A stretch of DNA of 64,000 bases, from contig CP071065.1 of the NCBI GenBank assembly GCA_017164015.1, positions 5,061,918-5,125,917 on the forward strand, written 5' to 3'. Shown in pieces: positions 27,808 to 36,129 of this stretch; positions within the stretch are counted from its first letter, which is position 1, and each line of letters starts with the position of its first letter. The DNA comes from Nostoc sp. UHCC 0702 (GTDB lineage Bacteria; Cyanobacteriota; Cyanobacteriia; Cyanobacteriales; Nostocaceae). Below the pieces are notes generated by a model. That model made no database searches. It was given only the letters and a program-made list of their open reading frames with translations, and had not been told where the DNA came from. The position numbers and the translations under genes were made by a program.

Positions 27808-27922
27808 CATTGGTCATTAGTCAAAAGTATTTACAAAGGGCAAAGGACAAAGGACTAATGACTAATGACAGTTTTAACCAGATAATTGGCAATTTGGACG
27901 CACATTAGCTGATTCAACAGTC
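27619..27922. other. Intergenic region after the IS
   Basis: Contains the right end of the composite element (to 27807), a GGTCATTAGTC-type repeat and the 3' flank of thrC. No gene was seen. Confidence 0.5.
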
Positions 27923-29014
27923 TCAAAATCCCATTGCCTTGGCTACTGCCCCTAATTCAGCCTCAATACCCTGTTTAAATTGACTTTGACTGTGCTTAAT
28001 GGCTGTATCTGGGTCTTTTAAACCATTGCCGGTCAGTACACAAACCACTGTGGCCCCGGTGGGAACTTGGTCTTTGACTTGCAACAACCCTGCTACGGAA
28101 GCAGCACTAGCAGGTTCGCAGAAAATACCTTCGGATGAAGCTAAAAGTCGATACGCATCAATAATTTCCGCATCAGTCACAGCGTGGAAATTTCCCTGAC
28201 TTGCTGATTGGGCTGCCATCGCTTTTTCCCAACTGGCAGGGTTGCCAATGCGAATTGCTGTGGCTAAGGTTTCGGGATGGGCTACTGGTTTACCCATGAC
28301 TAAAGGCGCTGCACCTGCTGCTTGGAATCCCATCATCTTGGGTAAGCGATCGCATTTTCCCACTTGGTGATATTGACAAAAACCCATCCAATATGCTGTG
28401 ATATTCCCCGCATTGCCCACAGGGATGCACAACCAATCAGGCGCATCACCCAGCACATCGACAATTTCAAAAGCTGCTGTTTTCTGCCCTTCTAAGCGGT
28501 AGGGATTGACAGAATTCACCAAAGTTATGGGATAGCTTTCTGCCATCTTGCGGACAATTTCCAGTGCTTGGTCAAAATTACCTTTAATTGCCAGTACTTC
28601 AGCCCCATACAGCAACGCCTGTGCCAACTTCCCTAACGCCACATAGCCATCGGGAATCAGTACAAAAGCACTCATACCCCCACGTTTGGCATAGGCCGCT
28701 GCGGCTGCGGAGGTATTACCCGTGCTAGCACAGATTACCGCCTTTGCCCCGCTTTCCTTGGCTTGAGAAATTGCCATCGTCATACCCCGGTCTTTGAAGC
28801 TACCAGTGGGGTTCAGACCATCGTATTTCACAAACACACGTACTTGTCTGCCAATTAGATCTGCGATCGCCGGCACCGGAATCAGCGGAGTGTTACCCTC
28901 TAACAAGGTGACAACAGGCGTTTTTTCACTAACAGGCAGGTACTCACGATAGGCTTCTATCAGTCCGGGCCAGGGTTGGCGATGAGATTTAGGAACAGAC
29001 AAGCTCACAGTCAC
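27923..29014 (-). CDS. thrC: Threonine synthase
   Basis: A 363-residue PLP enzyme of fold type II that converts O-phospho-L-homoserine to L-threonine, the last step of threonine synthesis, in the cytosol. The PLP Lys is in NPTGSFKDRGMT. The phosphate-binding loop is CASTGNTSAAAAAYA, and a second conserved segment is PVGNAGNITAYWMGF. Length fits the short bacterial class. It stands alone on the minus strand, followed by repeat elements, with GTCAGTT repeats upstream of its start. Confidence 0.95.
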   Translation of the reverse strand: MTVSLSVPKSHRQPWPGLIEAYREYLPVSEKTPVVTLLEGNTPLIPVPAIADLIGRQVRVFVKYDGLNPTGSFKDRGMTMAISQAKESGAKAVICASTGNTSAAAAAYAKRGGMSAFVLIPDGYVALGKLAQALLYGAEVLAIKGNFDQALEIVRKMAESYPITLVNSVNPYRLEGQKTAAFEIVDVLGDAPDWLCIPVGNAGNITAYWMGFCQYHQVGKCDRLPKMMGFQAAGAAPLVMGKPVAHPETLATAIRIGNPASWEKAMAAQSASQGNFHAVTDAEIIDAYRLLASSEGIFCEPASAASVAGLLQVKDQVPTGATVVCVLTGNGLKDPDTAIKHSQSQFKQGIEAELGAVAKAMGF

Positions 29015-29059
29015 GGGATTTAAAACTTTTTAACTTATAGAATGTCACTTTATCATATA

Positions 29060-29265
29060 GGAGTTAGGAGTCAGTTGACAGTTGACAGTTGTCAGTTGTC
29101 AGTTGTCAGTTGACAGTTGACAGTTGTCAGTTGTCAGTTGTCAGTTGTCAGTTGTTATTTCTTCCCCATCTCCCCATCTCCCCATCCCCTCATCCCCCCA
29201 TCTCCCCATCCCCCCATCTCCCCATCCCCTCATCCCCCCATCTCCCCATCCCCCCATCTCCCCTA
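29060..29265. repeat. GTCAGTT heptamers followed by CCCCATCTCCCCATC repeats
   Basis: At about 29067-29155 there are a dozen GTCAGTT/GACAGTT heptamers. At about 29157-29262 there are CCCCATCTCCCCATCCCCTCAT repeats. The small frames across them translate only the repeat and are not genes. Confidence 0.9.
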
Positions 29266-29425
29266 AACCTGCGGAACACAACCTAGATCATCGCAGTCAC
29301 TTATTAAAACACCAGTAATGTATTAGCGTAAGTGATTGAAAATATACAATCATTTAACAATACTTAAACTTGCATTATTATATTATTTACTAATGGTGTG
29401 AGTTAATTTGTGGATTTATTGAGCA

Positions 29426-29620
29426 ATGCCTACCTATTCTTCATCTAGTGTTTCCGAACACCAATCCCAAACTCTTTGGTTAAAAGATTTGAGCAAGTCT
29501 TGTTACCAAGACGATCAGCAACTGAAGCTGAGATGTTTGCAAGCAGAAGTGGACTCATTATTGCAGCAATTGCAAAACCTGAAGGAGCAACGGCAAACTA
29601 CTAGCGTACAAGAAGATTAG
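29426..29620 (+). CDS. Small coiled-coil protein
   Basis: 64 residues with a Ser-rich start and a strongly predicted coiled coil at ~33-55 (LRCLQAEVDSLLQQLQNLKEQ). The family is not recognised. Small proteins of this shape occur in filamentous cyanobacteria, but I cannot give a role. The long AT-rich upstream region and sense-like composition favour a real gene. It stands alone between thrC and the gene at 29705. Confidence 0.6.
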   Translation: MPTYSSSSVSEHQSQTLWLKDLSKSCYQDDQQLKLRCLQAEVDSLLQQLQNLKEQRQTTSVQED

Positions 29621-29704
29621 ATTACTTTTTTGGCTAGCGATCGCCCAGGCGCGTTGGCTGCGCCATCGCTGTACTTCTATGGTCTGAATTTTAGGAAGCG
29701 GCTA

Positions 29705-32050
29705 CTATTCAAAGCGCTGATTTTTAACTGACCAGCGCTTGAGACTATAGTTATTGCTATCTTCCACTAGTAAAGCTAGAGAGTTATCACCTAAAATTTT
29801 GGCGATCGCTGTTAGTGCTTGTTGTGAATTTTTTTGAAAATCAGTATAAATCACCTTACCATTATCAGACAAAATTAAGGTACGGGAAAAGTGCCCAGTT
29901 TTATCACTTTCCTGATTTGCCGATGTCAAATCTTTTAAAGAAGCTACCGCTTGTGCTGAGATAGTTAGCACCGTTTCCGGTTTATTATCATTTGTTAAAT
30001 CAATTACCTGAACAGGCCAATCACTTACTTGGTTTTGAATTTGGGAGAACTGAGGAACTTCACCATTTGGTAGCTGACCTGATTGTTGTAGAGAACGCCA
30101 CACAATGGGTAACATATTTTCTACTGTTCGTGGGTCTTTTTGATAAAGTTCTGCAAGAGTTATAGGAGATGGCTGCACCCATTGCAGTGCATTATTTGTC
30201 AAAGCTAGAGATTGACGGGAAGGGGAAGGGGAAATCGGTTCTCCCGCAGCTAATAGCCGCAGTACCCCATTTTGCAGTTGCACTCCTTTGATGGTGGCAG
30301 TAGTTGTTTGCTGTTCTCCATTTGCTAGCCAAACAGTTATATGAATGATCGGGTCGGAATTAATCCCCAAATTTTCCCATAAAAATTTGCCTGGGGCATT
30401 TTTGGCTACTGACAAATTTGTAAAAGGGTAACTCAGCCAGCGTTTACCGTCATGAAATGCACTGACTTGCACCTGATACCAAGCTTGATTATTTGTGAGT
30501 TTGATGTCTGCTTTGGGGTTTGCTGCTAGCCACTCGTTAGACTGAACTTGAGAGATGGGTTGCACACCACCGACAATCAGGCTGGGGTGCTGAGAAAAGT
30601 TTTGCGACTTGGCGACATCGCCCTTGAGGATTTTTAACAGACCTTGAATATAGACAAGGGTAGTGTTTGTAATTTTTGGTTGTTCCTTTAACCAAGAATT
30701 AGCACGTTCTTCTCCCTGCTTGCTTGCCAAAATCAAAGCAGCCCAAGCTTGCACCTCTGGTGTATCCGGCTTCACTTGTAACGCTGCTACTGTGCGATTC
30801 CACAAGCGTCCCGTATCCGCTTTCAATAGACTAGCAATTTCCTCTGTATTTTCAGGTGATGCTGCAAACACCTGTAAAGCTTTTTCCCAGCGACCATCAA
30901 TCAAGTCTGCTAGGGCTTGTTGACCGGGACTAGCCCAAGTTTTCTCTGCTTGGGCTTTACTCAATTGGGCGTGCAAGCGAATCACATCAATTTGGGCTTG
31001 CGCTGCTGCTGGTAAAGTTTTTTTGTGCTGTTTCTGGATGAATTGTAACCATTCAAAAGCTGGTGTCCACAAGCCACTACGAGCAATTGACAGGGCATTT
31101 TGGTAAGCAGAATCCTTAAAGGCTGGAGGTTTGAGAGAAATTGCTTCTAGTTGAATTGGCTTGAGGTAGAGTTTAACCGATTTGACTTGGTAAACATTTA
31201 ACTGCGGTTCCAAACCCACAGTTTGATCAATAACTAATTCTTTGGCACCACCGCCAGTCACTTGTTGCCATTTGGGTAATTGTCCGGTGGGACTTGTCCA
31301 AGACAACATTTGTTGTAGGTTAGTGCGTTCTGGATTGTAGTATACAATCTGACCGTAGGCGATCGCATAAATTCCTTGTTGGCGATGACCCCGCAAATCA
31401 AACCAAACCCCCGATGATACTCCATCACCTTCTACACGTTTGACTTCATTTAAAGGTAGGAGAACGTTGCTATCGTGATTTTCTGATGTTGCTGCATTCA
31501 ACGCAGCGATCGCTTCATATTCTTCCGGCCCAGTTACAGGTAGATAATGCGCCAAGCGAAAGTATTTTTCTGAGTGCGATTGCACCTCTGAGTCTTTAGA
31601 ACGCTGATAAACCCTCAATTCCACAACTTCTCGACAATCAGATTGACAATTGGCACGTTGCTGAAGAACTGGCAATAAAAACGAGTTTTCTGCATCATCC
31701 AGAGATAGGGTTGTGCCAGCTATTTGTTTTTGTTTACTCAGCTTGTCTTTAATTTGTTGCAGCGTTTGAGGAGGTTCGCTATAGCCTAAGGGAATTTGCG
31801 CCCATTCTGGTAAAAACTTATTCAACCAGCCTATTTTTTCTGGATTAAACATGAACAGAATACTAAACCAGGCAAAAGCCATAACTAAGCCAAGGCTGCT
31901 CAGTAAAATTACTAATACTAACGAAGAAGAGAGCCAGCCTCTCTTTTGCGGTTTTTGCTGTTTTTTTGGGGAGATGCGTTTGACTGCACCTGTACGAGGC
32001 TGATTGCGTCTAAAAAATTTTGGCGTCAGCTTGCGCGAGCGATGTGCCAT
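29705..32050 (-). CDS. Large membrane-anchored protein of unknown function
   Basis: 781 residues. A very basic cytosolic tail (MAHRSRKLTPKFFRRN, then KKQQKPQKRGW) precedes a single strong membrane helix at ~42-68. The remaining ~700 residues face the periplasm or lumen by the positive-inside rule. The middle (~320-480) is helical and TPR-like, with Ala/Gln-rich segments such as LPAAAQAQIDVIRLHAQLSKAQ. The C-terminal part is beta-rich and ends with an FG-GAP/VCBS-like segment (LTNDNKPETVLTISAQ). No enzyme motif was seen. It stands alone. It reads like a cyanobacteria-specific conserved hypothetical. Confidence 0.8.
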   Translation of the reverse strand: MAHRSRKLTPKFFRRNQPRTGAVKRISPKKQQKPQKRGWLSSSLVLVILLSSLGLVMAFAWFSILFMFNPEKIGWLNKFLPEWAQIPLGYSEPPQTLQQIKDKLSKQKQIAGTTLSLDDAENSFLLPVLQQRANCQSDCREVVELRVYQRSKDSEVQSHSEKYFRLAHYLPVTGPEEYEAIAALNAATSENHDSNVLLPLNEVKRVEGDGVSSGVWFDLRGHRQQGIYAIAYGQIVYYNPERTNLQQMLSWTSPTGQLPKWQQVTGGGAKELVIDQTVGLEPQLNVYQVKSVKLYLKPIQLEAISLKPPAFKDSAYQNALSIARSGLWTPAFEWLQFIQKQHKKTLPAAAQAQIDVIRLHAQLSKAQAEKTWASPGQQALADLIDGRWEKALQVFAASPENTEEIASLLKADTGRLWNRTVAALQVKPDTPEVQAWAALILASKQGEERANSWLKEQPKITNTTLVYIQGLLKILKGDVAKSQNFSQHPSLIVGGVQPISQVQSNEWLAANPKADIKLTNNQAWYQVQVSAFHDGKRWLSYPFTNLSVAKNAPGKFLWENLGINSDPIIHITVWLANGEQQTTTATIKGVQLQNGVLRLLAAGEPISPSPSRQSLALTNNALQWVQPSPITLAELYQKDPRTVENMLPIVWRSLQQSGQLPNGEVPQFSQIQNQVSDWPVQVIDLTNDNKPETVLTISAQAVASLKDLTSANQESDKTGHFSRTLILSDNGKVIYTDFQKNSQQALTAIAKILGDNSLALLVEDSNNYSLKRWSVKNQRFE

Positions 32051-32316
32051 GTGAGTTCTCAGTCAGTCAAATTATTGTTTCTTTTATACACGCGCTTGGA
32101 AATAATGTCTAAATTCTTTACAAGAGAAGGCGGGGGTGCAGGGGAGCAGGGGTGCAGGGGTGCAGGGGTGCAGGGGTGCAGGGGAGCAGGGGAGCAAGGA
32201 TTTGTAATAGTAATTAAGTGAAATGGTATAAGTAACGATAAAAGCAAATCTGGGACTGAGAAAACATTCCAAAATTTGTCCGTGGATAAGAGCAAATTCC
32301 ATAATTTTTAGGAGTA
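32051..32316. repeat. GGGGTGCAG / GGGGAGCAG tandem repeats
   Basis: Eight or so repeats of GGGTGCAGG/GGGAGCAGG at about 32130-32205. The frames that cross them only encode the repeat. Confidence 0.85.
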
Positions 32317-32521
32317 ATATCAAGTCCTTTGCTTATTACTTATGATAAGTCCGCAGCGGGCGCAACGAAGTGGAGCGTACTCCTTCGGAGAACTCGTTCG
32401 CGTAGCGTCTCCCTTTGGGAGAAGAGTAGCAACCGCAAGGACTCTGGGATTGCTTCACTTCGTACCCTGCACTCAGGCGTTCCGCCAACGCAATTGACTT
32501 CTGTTTAACCGGACATGATAT
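32317..32521. mobile_element. Small non-coding mobile element, copy F
   Basis: 205 bases with ends ATATCAAGTCCTTTGCTTA and, inverted, ATATCATGTCCGGTTAAAC. It contains TCCGCAGCG and a CGTAGCGTCTCCC-type dispersed repeat. Copy G at 42859-42989 has the same left end and TCCGCAGCG. Confidence 0.75.
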
Positions 32522-32526
32522 AAAAA

Positions 32527-32622
32527 CTCAGTCCCCAGTCCCCAGTCCCCATTCCCCAGTCCCCAGTCCCCAGTCCCCAGTCCCCAGTCCCCAGTCCCCA
32601 GTCCCCAGTCCCCAGTCCCCTT
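32527..32622. repeat. CAGTCCC heptamer array
   Basis: Twelve or more nearly perfect heptamers (CAGTCCC) directly after mobile element F. Confidence 0.9.
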
Positions 32623-32760
32623 TTACAAATCGGTAAATTCCTCACTCCATCTCTAAACCTCAGTAAAATTTCTCATGCCATTACTAGATGATTTTGAATA
32701 CACTCAAGCTTAAGTGTGGGAGTAGAGTGTAGAAAGTTGAACGCTAAATTAATTGGCCGT

Positions 32761-34488
32761 ATGAACGGCAAAGTCTGGATAGTTGCATGGCTAATATTTG
32801 CGGGATTTCACGCAGCCGCGCAAAAAGCCATTGCCCAAGATTACAGAGATACCATAGTAGACCAAAATATATATTTCAACTCACCATCTACGCCGACAGA
32901 CTCTACCTCTGTTGAAGAACAGACTTTACAAGCAAATACCGAACCGATGGCACAAATCACATCGGTATCCCAGTTTTCTGATGTAGAACCCACAGATTGG
33001 GCATTCCAAGCATTGCAGTCTTTGGTAGAACGCTACGGGTGCATTGCCGGTTATCCAGATGAGAAATATCGAGGTAATCGAGCAGTGAGTCGCTATGAAT
33101 TTGCTGCTGGTGTGAATGCTTGCTTAGATAGCATCAATCAAATCATATCAGCTGCTACATCAAGCAAAGAATTAGTGACCCGCCAAGATTTAGCAACTTT
33201 GCAAAGATTACAAACAGAATTTACTGCTGAATTAACAACTTTGCGGGGTCGAGTTGATAGTTTAGAAAGCCGCAACGCCGAAATTGCAGCCAATCAATTT
33301 TCTACCACAACTAAACTCTTTGGACTGCATGTAATTGGTATTCAAGGACGCACCAGTAATCGTGGTGATGTTAATCCTAGAGATGGTATTAGAGATACAG
33401 ATGATGGCGGCACAAACACTAATGTTATATCCTTGAGCCAGCTGAGCTTAATAAGTCAATTTAGCCCTCGTAGTTACTTATTCACAAGTTTGTTATTTGG
33501 TCAGGGTGGGTCTGCACCGAGATTTGACAATAATGATGTTACACGCGATCGCGTTTCTCGCAATGACGTGATATTGGGCTATGAATTTCCTACCGATAAC
33601 TTAATTATCAATGACCTGCATTATCATTGGCTAGTCACTGATAACTTCGCAGTCATGGTAGGAACAAACAACGTGAGTATGCCTACTGCTTTCCGAGGGC
33701 CAAATCGAGTGGAAAGCGCTGCTACAGGGCCATTATCTTTGTTTGCTCAAAGAAATCCAATTCTCAATATGGGGTTTGGCCACGGTGGAATAGCCGTAGA
33801 TTGGCAATTTACTAAACGTGCTAGTTTGCAAGCAATTTATACTAGTTTTAATCCTGGTAATCCCGGTGAACGCAGTGGTTTGTTTGATGGCACCACGACT
33901 ACAGGTGTGCAATTGTTGTTAACGCCCACTGATACCTTTGATGTTAGTTTGTATTATGTAAATAATTATTCTTCAGATGGTTGTTTACTCACCTTTGTCG
34001 GTGACGAATGCTTAACTACAGTTAGTAGCAGCACAGTCAAATCAGCGCCCTTACAAACTAATGCTGTTGGTGCTACCGTCAATTGGCAAATTTCGCCCAG
34101 CTTTAATTTAGGTGCGTGGGGAGGTTACACTAATTCCTATATTCCTGGGCGATCGGGAACTGTAGAAACGACGAATTATATGGTATTTGCCAATTTCCCT
34201 GATTTGTTTGGTAAGGGAAATTTGGGCGGCATTTATATCGGACAACCACCTAAAATTACCACTAGCACCTTACCTGTCGGTAACAATGTGCCTGACTTTA
34301 TCAATACAGGTTTAGGACGTGCAGGGGGACAGCCAGGAACAACTACTCATATTGAGGCATTTTATCGTTTCCGAGTCACAGATAACCTCAGCATTACTCC
34401 AGGTATAATTCATATCTTGGAGCCGGGACATTCATCAGATAGTGACCCCGTTACCATCGGCATCCTACGGAGTACTTTTACTTTTTAG
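32761..34488 (+). CDS. SLH-domain OprB-type porin (cyanobacterial outer membrane)
   Basis: 575 residues from the ATG at 32761. The frame is open 15 codons further up, but this start gives a proper signal peptide (MNGKVWIVAWLIFAG ending AIAQ). The mature protein begins with a short linker, then one S-layer-homology domain (~65-125: FSDVEPTDWAFQALQSLVERYG, then GYPD, RAVSRYEFAAGVNACL). A coiled coil follows (~145-190). The rest is a beta-barrel of the OprB carbohydrate-porin family ending in the usual C-terminal Phe (STFTF). The SLH domain binds peptidoglycan-linked polymer. Members of this group serve for uptake of inorganic ions or iron, or as major porins. It stands alone. Confidence 0.92.
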   Translation: MNGKVWIVAWLIFAGFHAAAQKAIAQDYRDTIVDQNIYFNSPSTPTDSTSVEEQTLQANTEPMAQITSVSQFSDVEPTDWAFQALQSLVERYGCIAGYPDEKYRGNRAVSRYEFAAGVNACLDSINQIISAATSSKELVTRQDLATLQRLQTEFTAELTTLRGRVDSLESRNAEIAANQFSTTTKLFGLHVIGIQGRTSNRGDVNPRDGIRDTDDGGTNTNVISLSQLSLISQFSPRSYLFTSLLFGQGGSAPRFDNNDVTRDRVSRNDVILGYEFPTDNLIINDLHYHWLVTDNFAVMVGTNNVSMPTAFRGPNRVESAATGPLSLFAQRNPILNMGFGHGGIAVDWQFTKRASLQAIYTSFNPGNPGERSGLFDGTTTTGVQLLLTPTDTFDVSLYYVNNYSSDGCLLTFVGDECLTTVSSSTVKSAPLQTNAVGATVNWQISPSFNLGAWGGYTNSYIPGRSGTVETTNYMVFANFPDLFGKGNLGGIYIGQPPKITTSTLPVGNNVPDFINTGLGRAGGQPGTTTHIEAFYRFRVTDNLSITPGIIHILEPGHSSDSDPVTIGILRSTFTF

Positions 34489-34494
34489 GGACTG

Positions 34495-34650
34495 ATATCA
34501 AGTCCGTTTAAACACTTATGATATCTGTGGAGGTCGGTAATTGGGAATTGGGAATTGGTAATTGGTAATTGGTTTTCAGTATTACCTATTACCCATTACC
34601 TATTACCAAGCAAACCGACTAGATCGTAAGTAATTAGCCGAACTTGATAT
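34495..34650. mobile_element. Small non-coding mobile element, copy B (opposite orientation to A)
   Basis: 156 bases beginning ATATCAAGTCCGTTTAAAC and ending with the inverse of ATATCAAGTTCGGCTAATTA. It contains AATTGGGAATTGG and CCTATTACC heptamers. A further isolated end, GATATCGTGTCCGGTTATA, directly follows at 34651. Confidence 0.75.
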
Positions 34651-35603
34651 GATATCGTGTCCGGTTATACCCTTTCACCTGAAGATTGATACAGATGGCA
34701 AGCTGGGGAGGCTGGGGAACAATGCGGAACAGCTTAACTGGTGAAAGCTGTCATTTATCCTTTGTCATTAGTCTAGGGCGCGGGTTTCAAGGGTATTTAC
34801 TTTTTGTAATATAGTTCTGTTTATTCGCACCGACTTACTTAGTGAAGTTTTTTATTGTTAATCAAAATCTCTAAAAGCATTTTTTCAAGTACGAATAAAA
34901 AAAAGGTTTGGCGGTGAGCCAAACCCCTCTATAAATCCAGTGCATAACAACATCCCGGATTAATTTACCTATTATTTATGGGCTAGGTCATCTTCCTATA
35001 GGATGTGTCCAAATCTCACAAAAACTGATATTACCTGAAATAAGTAATATTAAATACATCCAAGAACAATTTTCACATGTTCATGATTCTATAAGTTAAA
35101 AGTATTGATATAACTAGATTATTTTTATATCCAACACTGCATCACAGTCTTGCTTCGACTCAATAAGCAAAATAAAAGACGGGTTTTAACCCGCCTATAT
35201 AGCTTGAAAGTGGCAATACACCTTGGATTTTTAAAAATAGAATAAATTAAATTTAATAGGTTGTAAGGAAAGCAGATGTGATCAACAAAAAGTACAGATA
35301 TTTATTCAACACTAATTGTTGGAATCATAATTATTCCTTGCAATCCTAATCAATGTAGCAGATAAGGATTCTCATAAGTTGCCAAAATGGCACAAAGGTA
35401 AAAATAGAAAAGACGGGTTAATCCCGTCAAAAATATAACTAGTAAAATCATCTTGGTAATTTCTGTAATATACCAAAAATTATTTTTCACAAGTTGCCAT
35501 TTTGGCAATTTGTTAAAAAACCAATAAATATTTTTATGCATCCAGCTTTAGAAGTATTTACTTGTTTCAAATTGTAAAGCTACTCGATGGGGAATTATCA
35601 CTA
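34651..35603. other. Gene-poor region with several hairpins
   Basis: I see no convincing protein gene; the minus-strand frame at 35350-35541 is AT-biased chance. It contains stem-loop GGTTTGGC/GCCAAACC at 34905-34925 with an A-tract before it (terminator-like on the minus strand). It also contains two similar hairpins, GACGGGTTTTAACCCG at about 35178 and GACGGG/CCCGTC at 35412-35428, and two copies of the palindrome-like AAGTTGCCA(A/T)(A/T)(A/T)TGGCA at 35376 and 35491. Small RNAs are possible. Confidence 0.5.
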
Positions 35604-35667
35604 ATATCAAGTCTGGTTAATTAGTTATGATTCCCACAGCCATTGCACCCCACCCCTAACCCTCTGA
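35604..35667. mobile_element. Single end of the ATATCAAGT element family, attached to a transposase relic
   Basis: ATATCAAGTCTGGTTAATTA followed by CATTGCACCCCACCCCTAAC. This is the same ~60-base end as the element at 26728-27807. The matching other end is missing. Confidence 0.7.
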
Positions 35668-36001
35668 CAGGTGTAGGTTTTTTACAACTAGGAGGAGTTG
35701 TAGCAGTAAAATTGAACTTGTCACCAATACTTGTCGCGTCAAGTGCTAAGGCGATTTGCTCAATATTTCTTGGCAGTAAACTAATTACCCACCGCATGAA
35801 TGGTGCAAAACAACTGTTGACATCTAGAGTACAGCGCTTTTTTCCTCTTTTAGCGTTGGCTTGTTGATACCATTGTTTTAGTCGCTGACGTACCGTATTT
35901 GGCTTTTCTGCGTTGACTTTGGCAATGAAGTTAGATACCTGGGTTAAACTTTTGAAAAACTCAGGGGCGATCAGGCGTAAGAGTCGATATTTGGGAAATA
36001 T
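35668..36001 (-). pseudogene. Transposase relic (IS4-like DDE)
   Basis: Read on the minus strand without stops, the segment encodes LRLIAPEFFKSLTQVSNFI, then QRLKQWYQQANAKRGKKR, then IEQIALALDATSIGDKFNF. The last is the first-Asp region of a DDE transposase common in cyanobacteria. Both the beginning and the catalytic remainder are missing. It adjoins an isolated end of the ATATCAAGT element family. Upstream the frame shifts (about 36001-36149), so the N-terminal part is uncertain. Confidence 0.65.
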
Positions 36002-36129
36002 AAGGCAGGAGAAAATTCAATAACTTATAAAGAATGAAAAAACGGCTGAATAAGAATCCTTGTGTGATGAGGCGCTCATGAAACCAAAAGCGTTCAACTA
36101 AGTATTCTTGCTCATAAACAGTTCGGCTA

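Noticed and set aside
29089..29318. Pro/Ser/His-rich small frames
   Set aside because: They only translate the CCCCATCTCC repeat.
35350..35541. 63-residue minus-strand frame
   Set aside because: AT-rich, with hairpins inside, a Phe/Leu-biased chance translation and no ribosome site.
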